Source: Aureococcus anophagefferens (lineage: Eukaryota; Sar; Pelagophyceae; Pelagomonadales; Pelagomonadaceae). From it: a stretch of 64,000 nucleotides of DNA. Position 1 is the stretch's first letter. Each line of letters begins with the position of its first letter. Position numbers and translations under genes: made by a program. The stretch is taken from assembly GCF_000186865.1 (NCBI RefSeq), contig NW_008705568.1, forward strand, positions 217,254 to 281,253, read 5' to 3'. Below are positions 47,760 through 55,815 of the stretch, piece by piece. Below the pieces are notes generated by a model. That model was not told the DNA's origin. It did no database searches and saw nothing but the letters and a program-made list of their open reading frames with translations.

Positions 47760-49294
47760 TCAACGGCACCGGCCGAGGCGGTCCTCGGAGAGGCCCGGGG
47801 GCCAGACGACGGCGGCGGGGAGCGTGAGCTCGGGCCAGCCGAAGAGGGACGGCGCGTACGCCTTCGCGTCGGCGTCGAAGAGCCGCTCCCGGCGCACCTG
47901 GACCTTGCCCATGGCCTTGCAGCCCGCGTTGCTCCAGTTCGGGTCTGCGCCGTCGGGGACGCCGACGGTGTCGGCCCAGGCGCGCGTGAACGCCGCCGAC
48001 GCCGCGGCGACGGCCGCCGCGTCGCCGGCGGCGGCGCGCCGGGGCCCGCGCGCGGGGGAGCGCCACGCGGCCTCGACCCGCGCGAACGCGGCGTCGTCGA
48101 ACGGCGGCGGCGGCACCGGTTCGCCCGGCGGCCGCCTGACGGCGCCGTTCGCGTGCTTCTTGTCGTGGTCGAGGTGCAGCGTGACGCAGTCGCCGTCGAG
48201 CGTCACCTGGGGCACGCCGAGCCCCAGCGCGCGGCATAAGCTGTAGCCGTCGAGCCCTCCCACGGCCGCGAGGACGAGGCCGCCTTTCCGCGTCTGCGTC
48301 ACGCCCGCCTCGATGTAGCCGCCGACGGCGTGCCACAATTTGCGGTGCATGAGCCAGAAGTCGCCGGACGCGTAGCAGAAGGGCCGCGTGAGCGCGACGC
48401 TCGCGTGCGTTTTGGGGTCGTGCGTGTCGAACCAAGAGTCGACGCCGCCGCTCGCGCAGGAGCCCTTGCTCGCCCGCTTCGCCGCGTCCCAGAAGGGCGG
48501 CAGGCGCCGGTCCTTGGCGCACTTCTCGGCGACGCCGTGGCGGGTCTGGACGGCCCCTTCTGCAGCGGGCCCCACTTGGCGCAGTGGGTACGTTGCGCGC
48601 GGTAGAAGTGGATCTTGGCGAGCTTCGCGAGCCCGAAGGACTGCACGAGCTTGCGGTGGAAGACGTCGTCCGGGTTCGTCGCGAGGACGAAGGCGCCGCG
48701 GGACCGCCGCACGCCGACGTTCTTGCCGAAGTACTCGATGACCTTGGGCCAGCTCCCGGAAGCGGGGAAGCCCCGGGCGACGAAGAGCGCGCGGATGCCG
48801 TCGTGCACGGCTGGCGGCACGGTGACGACGCGGACGCGCGTCGTCGCGTTGGTCGCGCCCGCGCGCGCCGCGTTGGCCGCGTAGGCGCCGAGGAGGTCGT
48901 AGGACGTCGGGCCGTCGGCGATCGGGTTCCAGTCGACGTAGACGACCTCCGCGGAGAAGGCGCCGTTCCTCGCCGCGGCGCCGTTGAGCGCGTCGAGGTT
49001 CAGGGCGAGGGAGACCTCGAGGCGCTTCTGGAACGTGCCGCCGTAGTCGTCGTTGCGGCCGACCATGACGACGCTCAGGTAGACGTCCTCGTCGCAGGTC
49101 CGGTAGGGCGCGGCCCACCAGGCGGTCCGCGCGTCGACGAGGTCCGCCGTGACGTTCGTACCGTTCGCCCGGAGGGCGCGGCCGACGACATGCGGCAGCG
49201 CGAGCAGCGCGGCCAGCGCGGCCCGACGATGAGGCAGCCCCATTACGAATCCGCGGCGAACGGCGGCGCCCTTCACCGTGCCCTTCATCGTCAT
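47760..49294 (-). CDS. Secretory-pathway glycosyltransferase-like protein, interrupted by a one-base frame break
   Basis: From ATG 49294 (or 49288) the frame runs to about 48553, then continues in another frame to 47760; inserting one G in the GGGG run (CCCC, 48554-48557 on the plus strand) rejoins it to about 511 residues. The N-terminus is hydrophobic. LSVVMVGRNDDYGGTFQKRL opens a GT2-like Rossmann half, with EVVYVDWNPIADGPTSYDLL and FVLATNPDDVFHRKL after it. After the break come FCYASGDFWLMHRKLWHAVGG and LDGYSLCRALGLG, which are typical acceptor-side motifs. The homopolymer location suggests a sequencing or assembly error, but an inactivating mutation cannot be excluded. Confidence 0.68.
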
Positions 49295-49330
49295 GACGTC
49301 AGCGGCGACCGTACAATAGTACGCAGGACA

Positions 49331-49367
49331 TGACGACTTTAGAGACGACTTTAGGAAGTACTTTAGG
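49331..49367. repeat. Short tandem repeat upstream of the glycosyltransferase-like gene
   Basis: Three near-copies of GACGACTTTAG (GACGACTTTAG, GACGACTTTAG, AGTACTTTAG) lie at about 49331, 49344 and 49357, within 75 bp upstream of ATG 49294 on the minus strand. They could be promoter elements. Confidence 0.6.
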
Positions 49368-49398
49368 CGTGGCCGACTCGTGGCCGTCTATCTCCGTC

Positions 49399-50949
49399 TT
49401 AACGACCGTCGGGTTCCCCGGGGAAGCAGGCGGCGGGCGCGATGTGGTTGAGGAGCGCGTCGGCGCGGAACTCGTTGCAGTACTGCATGTGGAGGTCGCC
49501 CTCGGCCTTGTAGCGCTCGTGCTTGACGAGAATGTCGCGCGTGCGCACGAGGGTCACGCGGCCGTCCGCGATGGGCCGCATGGCGTCGACGAGGCGCTGG
49601 CGGTGGTCCGGGTGGCAGGTGACGTTCTCCGTGAGGAACTTGCGCGAATTCGCCGGCGGGAGCGTCTGCGTCTCGACCCAGTACGCGCGCGCGTCCCGGA
49701 AGGCCGTCGTGTTGAGGAGCGCCTCGAGCGCGGCCTCCGTCGCCGCGACGATGTCCTCGCAGGTGTCCCGGGCGCGGACGTCGATGTGGAGGCCCACGTT
49801 GATGACGAGGATCGTCGCGGCCGCGTCGCCCGCGGGCGGGTACGCGCGCGCGTCGCCCGCGGCCGCGCGCGACACGTCGCCGTGCTGCTCGAGCCAGTGG
49901 AAGCCCAGGCGCACGTCGTCGTCGCCGGGCACGTCCCAGGTGAGGTGGTACCGCGCGACGCGCGGCGGGTGCTTCCGCGGCTCGTTGACCATGCGGACCT
50001 CGGGCTCGCACTCGTTCGCGCCGCCCGACGTCCGGTAGACGACCCACTCGAGCCGCGTCGTCCCGTCCATGGCGAGGCCGGGCAGGTGCCGGGGGCGCAC
50101 GGCCTTGGCCGGGGGCCCGCCCGTGCCGAGCATCTCGGCTTTCGACTTGGGGTGCACCGTCGTCCCGCCGGCCGTGCGGCCCTTCCCCCGGAGCGCGCGC
50201 CGGTCGGCGAGCCCCTTCTTCTTCCCGTCGAGCTTGCAGGCGACGGCGGCGAAGAGCTGGCGCATCGTCGAGTCGCCCATGAAGACGACGCGCTCGTGGC
50301 GCAACGCGCACCGCGCCATGCTCCGGCCGACGCGCGCGTAGCGGCAGTCGCCGTGGAGCCGGTATTCGACCGTCGGCATTTTCCCCGTGTACCTCCCCGT
50401 CGCCGTGGCGTCGTCGACGCACTTGCGGATCGTCGCGTTCGACGCGGGGCGCGCGACGGCCCGGGGCGGCGGCGACGTGGCCGTGTTCACAATCGGAACG
50501 ACGTTCGCCGCGGGAGCGACGCTCGCGGCTGGCGCGGCGGGAGCGACGCTCGCGGCCGGCGCGGCGGGAGCGGCGGGAGCGGCCGGCGCGGCCGGCGCGG
50601 CGGGCGCGGCGGGAGCGGCCGGCGCGGCCGGCGCGACGGGAGCGGCGGGAGCGGCCGGCGCGACGCTTGTGGCCGATGCGCTCACCGCCGGCGCGTCGCT
50701 CGCGTCCGGCGCGACACTCGCGGTCGGCGCCGACGCGTTGCTCGCGGCCGGCGCGGCGGGAGCAATGCTCACGGGCAGCGCTTCGCTCGCGGCCGGCGCC
50801 ATTCCCGCGCCCCGCTGGACGGGGATAGCGTTGCCGGCTGCGGCTTCGCGCTTCTCGCGCATCCGCTTGGCGCGCCGCACCTTCTCGCGCGCGGACAACT
50901 GGGCGGCATCGCAGAGGAGAGCTAGCAGGAACAGCCTGAGCACGATCAT
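49399..50949 (-). CDS. PC-esterase/SGNH-type acyl-esterase with Ala/Pro stalk
   Basis: This 516-residue protein has a signal or anchor (MIVLRLFLLALLCDAAQ). A long stalk at about residues 50-150 is made almost only of Ala/Pro/Ser/Val (APAAP repeats), resembling a mucin or arabinogalactan-like spacer. The PC-esterase (TBL/Cas1p-like) domain begins ERVVFMGDSTMRQLFAAV, with the GDS nucleophile Ser, and carries the conserved DLHMQYCNEF segment at the C-terminal end (Asp-x-x… plus Cys). Family members acetylate or deacetylate polysaccharides or sialic acids in the Golgi. It is divergent from the next gene, with only 67 bp between starts. Confidence 0.75.
   Translation of the reverse strand: MIVLRLFLLALLCDAAQLSAREKVRRAKRMREKREAAAGNAIPVQRGAGMAPAASEALPVSIAPAAPAASNASAPTASVAPDASDAPAVSASATSVAPAAPAAPVAPAAPAAPAAPAAPAAPAAPAAPAAPAASVAPAAPAASVAPAANVVPIVNTATSPPPRAVARPASNATIRKCVDDATATGRYTGKMPTVEYRLHGDCRYARVGRSMARCALRHERVVFMGDSTMRQLFAAVACKLDGKKKGLADRRALRGKGRTAGGTTVHPKSKAEMLGTGGPPAKAVRPRHLPGLAMDGTTRLEWVVYRTSGGANECEPEVRMVNEPRKHPPRVARYHLTWDVPGDDDVRLGFHWLEQHGDVSRAAAGDARAYPPAGDAAATILVINVGLHIDVRARDTCEDIVAATEAALEALLNTTAFRDARAYWVETQTLPPANSRKFLTENVTCHPDHRQRLVDAMRPIADGRVTLVRTRDILVKHERYKAEGDLHMQYCNEFRADALLNHIAPAACFPGEPDGR
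50508..50790 (-). repeat. GC-rich hexamer/nonamer tandem repeats encoding the Ala/Pro stalk
   Basis: Runs of GCGGGAGCG and GCCGGCGCG words repeat throughout, encoding APAAP units on the minus strand. The region is prone to length change by slippage. Confidence 0.8.
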
Positions 50950-51016
50950 GCTGGCAGCCCGCTTTGAAAGGGAAATATGAGGTCAACGTCTTATTCAAGT
51001 ACCAAAAAGCGTAAGC
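50950..51016. promoter_or_regulatory. 67-bp divergent promoter region
   Basis: It separates the ATGs of the PC-esterase gene and the downstream plus-strand gene. It is AT-rich relative to coding DNA (AGGGAAATATGAGGTC, TTATTCAAG). Both 5' UTRs must be very short. Confidence 0.5.
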
Positions 51017-51781
51017 ATGCGGGCTGCCTCCCTCGTCGCCTGGATCGCCTTGTGCGTCGACGGCGCGACGGTCCGCGACCACGGGGGCACGCGGGCGAAC
51101 ATGGTCGAGGGCTTCCGGGCGGCCCTCGCCGGCGACGTCGCCGCGAGCCACGTGGACTACGTCGACCGCTTCGGCAAGGACCGGCGCATGAAGGTCGACC
51201 GGATGGCCGAGAAGCTCGCGGACCAGAACCTGAGCCCGCCCATGGGCAAGGACGCCGACGGCCGCCTGAAGTCGCGCGAGGAGGCGGGCGAGTACGACTC
51301 GCTCGAGGCCTTTGCGCAAGGGAAGCCCCGATTGGCGCGGCACGCGCGCGTCGCGCGGCTCGCGCACGCAAAGCTCAAAAACCTGGGCCACGACCTCGGC
51401 GCCCTCGTCGGCGCGCGGAACTGGGGCAACGACACGGCGACGCCGCCGCCGGGCCGCCTCTGCGCGACGCGGCGCGTGCTCCTCCTCACCGAGCGCGACG
51501 ACGGCCGCGTCGACGTCGCCGTGCGCGCGTCCGAGCTCTTCGGCGTGCTCGTCCTGCGCAAGGCCTGGGTCGTCGACGACGACGGGACGCGCGGCGACCT
51601 CCTCGCCGTGCCGCCGCGGCCCAAGGTCGCGCTCTTCGTCGTGCTCGCGCGCCGCGTCGCGAGAACCGCGCGGTGGCGCGACGCGGTCCTCCCGATTTCG
51701 ACCGCGGGCGCCGTCGGAATCGCGCTCGCCGTCGTCGGGCTGTCGCGGGCCCGCCGGCGAGGGGACGAGGGCGGCCCATAA
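51017..51781 (+). CDS. Small secretory/membrane protein of unknown function
   Basis: This 254-residue protein has a signal peptide (MRAASLVAWIALCVDGATV) and a C-terminal membrane helix (ISTAGAVGIALAVVGLSRARRR) with a basic cytosolic tail, a type I layout. The lumenal part is charged and contains one N-glycosylation sequon (NDT). No family recognised. Its TAA stop ends at 51781, three bases before the stop of the convergent TRM61 gene. Confidence 0.68.
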   Translation: MRAASLVAWIALCVDGATVRDHGGTRANMVEGFRAALAGDVAASHVDYVDRFGKDRRMKVDRMAEKLADQNLSPPMGKDADGRLKSREEAGEYDSLEAFAQGKPRLARHARVARLAHAKLKNLGHDLGALVGARNWGNDTATPPPGRLCATRRVLLLTERDDGRVDVAVRASELFGVLVLRKAWVVDDDGTRGDLLAVPPRPKVALFVVLARRVARTARWRDAVLPISTAGAVGIALAVVGLSRARRRGDEGGP

Positions 51782-51784
51782 AAC

Positions 51785-52813
51785 TTACGTCTCCCCCGCG
51801 GCGCGGAGCGGGAGCGTGCAGAAGGTCAGGAACGCCGTGTGGCCGCGCATGTCCGGGAGCGGCTTCGCGAGGAAGCCCGGCAGGGGCGCGTCGGCCTCGG
51901 CCCGGCGGCGCTTCGCGTCGGGCTCGCCGTCGGGCGCCCGCGGCTCGAGGCTCCGGAGCGCGTTCGGCCGCACGTCGAACTCCTTCTCGCGGACCTCGAC
52001 CGTCCTCACGCGGTCGCAGCCGATTTCGCGGAGCGCCGCGCAGGTCCGCGCGACCTGCTCGACGCAGGGGCTGTAGCTCGCCAGCCGGCCGCCCGGCCGG
52101 CACGCCCGCGCCGCGTGGCCCACGGCGAGCCAGGGCTCCGGCAGGTCGAGAAACACCGCGTCCGCGTCGGCCGCGTCCCCGAAGCCGTCCGCGCAGACGT
52201 CGCGATGCTCGCAGGTCACCAGACTCGCCGGCAGGCCGTTGCGCGGGAACTCCACGGCCGCCTTCGCCGCGCGCGTGCCGTTGAACTCGAAGCTCAGCAC
52301 GCGGCCCGTGGGAGCGACGCACCGGGCCAAACACGAGGTCATCGCGCCCGAGCCCGTGCCGCTCTCCAGCACGACCTTGCCGTCCCGCAGGTCCAGGTGC
52401 GCGCAGACCACGGCGGCGTCCAGCGGCTGCACGATCTGCGTCCGGTGCGGCAGCGCCATGGCCCAGAGCTCCGGCGTCGGCGCCAAGGCGACGATCCAGC
52501 CCTTCTTGTCGTCGCCGCCGCCGCGGCCGCCGCCGGACCGCGCGTAGACGCGCGAGCCGAAGGGCTTCCCGACGAAGTCGACGTGGTGGAAGTCGCCGAA
52601 CTTCGAATTGTAGATGGAGAAGTTGTCCGGCGTGAGGTAGAGGTGGTCCACGTTGTCGTGGCCGAGGTATAAAATGACGAGGTCGCCCTGGCGCATGGGC
52701 GCCGCGACGTCGCGGAGCATGCCCTCGCCGGCCGGTGGAGGCGTTGCGGCGTCCACGGCCGCGTCGGGAGCAGCCGTTGCATCCATGGCTGCGTCGGGAG
52801 CGGCGTCGGCCAT
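51785..52813 (-). CDS. TRM61: tRNA (adenine-58-N1)-methyltransferase catalytic subunit (TRM61)
   Basis: This 342-residue protein has an N-terminus with Ala/Pro-rich repeats, then the TRM61 beta-barrel entry (GDLVILYLGHDNVDH). KKGWIVALAPTPELWAMALPHRTQI follows, then the SAM-binding motif I VVLESGTGSGAMTSCLARCV, the post-motif RVLSFEFN, and AVFLDLPEPWLAVGHAA, the Asp-Leu-Pro-x-Pro motif that positions adenine 58. EFDVRPNALRSLEP ends the fold. It works with TRM6 on initiator and other tRNAs in the nucleus. It is intronless. Confidence 0.9.
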   Translation of the reverse strand: MADAAPDAAMDATAAPDAAVDAATPPPAGEGMLRDVAAPMRQGDLVILYLGHDNVDHLYLTPDNFSIYNSKFGDFHHVDFVGKPFGSRVYARSGGGRGGGDDKKGWIVALAPTPELWAMALPHRTQIVQPLDAAVVCAHLDLRDGKVVLESGTGSGAMTSCLARCVAPTGRVLSFEFNGTRAAKAAVEFPRNGLPASLVTCEHRDVCADGFGDAADADAVFLDLPEPWLAVGHAARACRPGGRLASYSPCVEQVARTCAALREIGCDRVRTVEVREKEFDVRPNALRSLEPRAPDGEPDAKRRRAEADAPLPGFLAKPLPDMRGHTAFLTFCTLPLRAAGET

Positions 52814-52862
52814 CGATCGCTGAGTTGAAAGTAAAGAAGTCGGAAGTGCCGCTCGCCTTGAT

Positions 52863-52891
52863 GGTGGGCTGCATCATCTGGCTGCATCATT
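52863..52891 (+). promoter_or_regulatory. Start-proximal motif (TGCATCATCTGGCTGCAT)
   Basis: The motif sits immediately before ATG 52892. A closely similar word (TGCATTATCTGGTTGCAT) lies about 25 bp before the ATG of the histidine phosphatase gene on the minus strand (about 62013-62030). A shared initiator or core-promoter element is possible. Confidence 0.4.
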
Positions 52892-54085
52892 ATGGCCGCG
52901 CCGCGCCCGCGCGCCGTCCTCGTCCTCGCCATGGCCGCCGTCGCCCGGGGCCTCGTGAAGCTGCCATCGCCGCGGGAGTGCGGGAGCTGCTGGGCCGACG
53001 ACGACGCCGTCGCCGACGAGCGGGAGGACACGCGGCGCGTCGCTCTCGTGGTCCGCGGCGAGTCGTTCCGGGGCATCCACATGATGATGCCCAAGGACGT
53101 GAAGCGCGACGCCGTCTGCCTGCCGAGCAGCCACGCCATCCAGCGCGCCGAGAGCGAGAACCACGTGGCGAATCTGATCGAGCCGCTCGAGCGCGCGGGC
53201 GTCAAAGTCGACGTCTTCCTGGCCACGTACGGCTGCGTCGGCACGGAGAAGTTCAGCGACGTCAGCGACGCCCAGGCGCGCGCCTGGCACGCGGACCTCG
53301 TGGACTGGTACGGCGCGGACCGCGTCAAGCACGCGGCGCTCGTGCCGCGGTCCGACGCCACGACGCAGCAGACGACGGCCGCCGCGGCCGCCGCGGCCGT
53401 GCTGCGCTACGCGAAGACGCAGAAGGTGGCGGTCAAGGAACTCTACCGCAGCGTCCTCGTCTGGCGCTTCGACCTGCTGCAGCGCGTCGAGCTCGCGGGT
53501 TTCGACCATCGGGGCCACCTCGCGACGGACCGCGACTCGCTCGTGACCTTCAAGGACCACGCCTGGAGCGCCCCGGGCTGGTTCTTCCCCTGCGTCGCCG
53601 CCATCTGGGCGCGGGCCGACCCGCCCCCCGGCGGCTGCTTCGAGTCCGACGCGGACGGCCACAACGGCTACCGCTGCAACGAGTACTTCCGGGCCGCGTG
53701 GGGCGAGCAGCTCGGCAAGGCCGCGGCCGTGAGACGCGACTTCGCCTGCGACCCGGAGACGAAGGCGCCCTACATAGCGCGGAGGCTCGCGGCGGCCAAG
53801 GCCGCCGAGGCCGACGAGCCGCCCGACCGGCGGCGCCGGCGCGCGCCCTTCGACGACCGGGGGGACCCGGACGACGTCGACTGCCCGCGCGCCGAGGTCT
53901 ACCGCACGGCCGGCGGCCGGGCCACGCCCCTCTGCCACTACCTCCGCGACGACTTCGGCGGGCCCCGGCGCTGCGAGGACGGGCCCTACAAGGCCGAGGT
54001 CGCCGCCGCGCTCAGCCGCCACGCGCCCCACGTCGCCCACCAGTCCGTCCGCGGCCGCCTCGGCACCGCCCTCGGCGAGCTCTAG
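52892..54085 (+). CDS. Secretory glycosyltransferase-like protein, unassigned family
   Basis: This 397-residue protein has an N-terminal hydrophobic leader (PRAVLVLAMAAVARGLV). Conserved-looking core segments are TRRVALVVRGESFRG, ANLIEPLERAGVKVDVFLATYG, SVLVWRFDLLQRV and GWFFPCVAAIWARADPPPGGCF. The 'alleged wound' of DxD is unclear. This layout (VRGESFR start, then VDVFLATY) occurs in algal secretory proteins annotated as glycosyltransferase-like, but I cannot name a family. Seven Cys residues suit an oxidising compartment. Only 78 bp separate it from divergent TRM61. Confidence 0.65.
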   Translation: MAAPRPRAVLVLAMAAVARGLVKLPSPRECGSCWADDDAVADEREDTRRVALVVRGESFRGIHMMMPKDVKRDAVCLPSSHAIQRAESENHVANLIEPLERAGVKVDVFLATYGCVGTEKFSDVSDAQARAWHADLVDWYGADRVKHAALVPRSDATTQQTTAAAAAAAVLRYAKTQKVAVKELYRSVLVWRFDLLQRVELAGFDHRGHLATDRDSLVTFKDHAWSAPGWFFPCVAAIWARADPPPGGCFESDADGHNGYRCNEYFRAAWGEQLGKAAAVRRDFACDPETKAPYIARRLAAAKAAEADEPPDRRRRRAPFDDRGDPDDVDCPRAEVYRTAGGRATPLCHYLRDDFGGPRRCEDGPYKAEVAAALSRHAPHVAHQSVRGRLGTALGEL

Positions 54086-54305
54086 GGTGTGCCTAGCTTC
54101 GAGTGGGGGAGCGGGCGCCGATGGCCTCGATGGCTGTCAGGACGATGGTGAACGGCACGGCACCCGAATGTTCATCGAGTGCATCGCCGGCGCCGACGAG
54201 CTTCGCTTCGAGTCTCCTGCCGGGCCTGTTGGCGCGCGCGCCGAGCCGGAGCGAGTCGAGCCGAAGCGAGTCGCCCCTCACCCCCGGCGCGCCGGCCTCG
54301 CCAGG

Positions 54306-55604
54306 ATGCTCGCGACGACGACGCCGCAGGCGCACGACAACGGGTACCCGGACTTCACGCCGCTCCGCCTGGGCCTGCTGGGCCTGTCGCCGCACTCGCG
54401 GACTTTGGTCGACGCGGCCCGCCAGTCGCAGCGGTGCGCCATCGTCGCGGCGGCGGTGCGCGACGAGAAGCGGCTCGCGGCCTGGGGCGAGGAGGAGGAC
54501 CTGGCGGGCGTCCGGTTCTACGAGTCGTACAACGAGCTCCTCCGCGACGACAACGTCGACGCGGTCTACATCGGCCTGCCGACGGCGCAGCACATGGTCT
54601 GGTGCTGCGCGGCGGCGAAGATGCACAAGCACGTGCTCGTCGAGAAGCCGCTGGCGGGCGAGCTGAGCGACGCGCTGGTCATGCGCCGCGCGTGCGCGGA
54701 GGAGGACGTCGTGCTCATGGACTCGACGATGTTCCCGTACCACGAGCGCACGGAGCAGATCCTCACGGAGATCCGCAACCCGCGGGACTTCGGCGAGGTG
54801 CGCCGCGTCACGGCGGCCTTCTCCTTCGGGGCCACGGAGCAGTTCCTCCGGGGGTCGGAGTCGGCGCGCGCGGCGGAGGACGACCCGCTCGGCTGCCTCG
54901 GCGACCTGGGCTGGTACTGCGCGCGCGCGGGCCTGCTCGCCTTCGGCCCCGACGCGAACCCCAAGAGCTGCCAGGCCACGGTGACGGACTCCAACGCCCA
55001 GGGCGTGCCGCTGGACGTCGCGGGCGTCTGCTACTTCGACGACGAGCGGAAGAAGGTGCTGTCGTTCCACTGCTCGTTCCTCCACCCGCTCCGCCAGTGG
55101 CTCGAGGTCGTCGGCGACCACAAGGTGCTCACCTGCGACGACTTCGTCATCCCGCGCTTCGCCAAGGACTGCGCCTACACCGTCGAGTCGTTCCCCTGGA
55201 ACTCGAGCCCGCTCGTCGACCTCCACTCGTGCGTCGTTGCCGTCAAGAACGAGACGCGCGTGCTCAACGCGCACGCGCAGCGCGTGCGCCTCCTCGACAC
55301 CTTCGCGGACCTGTGCCTCGAGCTCTTCGACGGCCGCGACGCCGCGCGGAAGACGGCCATGGACGACGCCGTGCTCACGCAGGCGCTCGTGTCGTGCCTC
55401 GTGGAGTCGTGCCGCCAGAACGGCGCGCTCCTGTCCATGGGCGACACGAGCCCCCTCGACAGCGACGCGGACCCGCCGCCGCTCTTCGTCGACGCCGCCG
55501 AGCGGCCCGCACCGCCGCCGCCGCCGCCGGACGACCCGCCCAAGGCCAAGAAGCCGAAAGCCGCGGGCAAGAAGCGCAAGCTCTCCGGCGACGCCGCCAA
55601 GTAG
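54306..55604 (+). CDS. Gfo/Idh/MocA-family NAD(P)-dependent oxidoreductase
   Basis: This 432-residue protein has a Rossmann start LRLGLLGLSPHSRTLVDAAR (glycine motif partly altered). VDAVYIGLPTAQHMVWCCAAAKMHKHVLVEKPLAGE follows, with the hallmark EKP lysine that binds cofactor and substrate. The C-domain includes DLGWYCARAGLLAFG, equivalent to the conserved 'D.G.Y' helix. The last ~60 residues are Pro/Lys-rich (KKPKAAGKKRKLSG), a possible nuclear-type basic tail absent from bacterial relatives. The substrate is unknown; sugars or trans-dihydrodiols are typical. ATG 54306 is the first Met preceding the fold; the frame is open upstream. Confidence 0.85.
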   Translation: MLATTTPQAHDNGYPDFTPLRLGLLGLSPHSRTLVDAARQSQRCAIVAAAVRDEKRLAAWGEEEDLAGVRFYESYNELLRDDNVDAVYIGLPTAQHMVWCCAAAKMHKHVLVEKPLAGELSDALVMRRACAEEDVVLMDSTMFPYHERTEQILTEIRNPRDFGEVRRVTAAFSFGATEQFLRGSESARAAEDDPLGCLGDLGWYCARAGLLAFGPDANPKSCQATVTDSNAQGVPLDVAGVCYFDDERKKVLSFHCSFLHPLRQWLEVVGDHKVLTCDDFVIPRFAKDCAYTVESFPWNSSPLVDLHSCVVAVKNETRVLNAHAQRVRLLDTFADLCLELFDGRDAARKTAMDDAVLTQALVSCLVESCRQNGALLSMGDTSPLDSDADPPPLFVDAAERPAPPPPPPDDPPKAKKPKAAGKKRKLSGDAAK

Positions 55605-55815
55605 GCGCCGGGGGGGAGAGATGGACGGGAAGGAGCCAGTGTAAGGACCGTCTTCCACGGCTCGGTGGCGCTGGACGGCTCGCTAAGTAGTTCGCAAGCC
55701 GATCAGCTCGCCCGGGGTCGACGCGTACGGCAACTTGACCTTCGCCAGTGGCGCCCGACGAGCCGAGTTTGTGGCAGCCGGAGCCGGAGCCAGTCGCTGC
55801 GGCTTTCTCAGAGCC

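Noticed and set aside
50508..50790. CRISPR-like or satellite array
   Set aside because: The repeats are a coding Ala/Pro stalk with hexamer/nonamer period and no spacers; the organism is eukaryotic.
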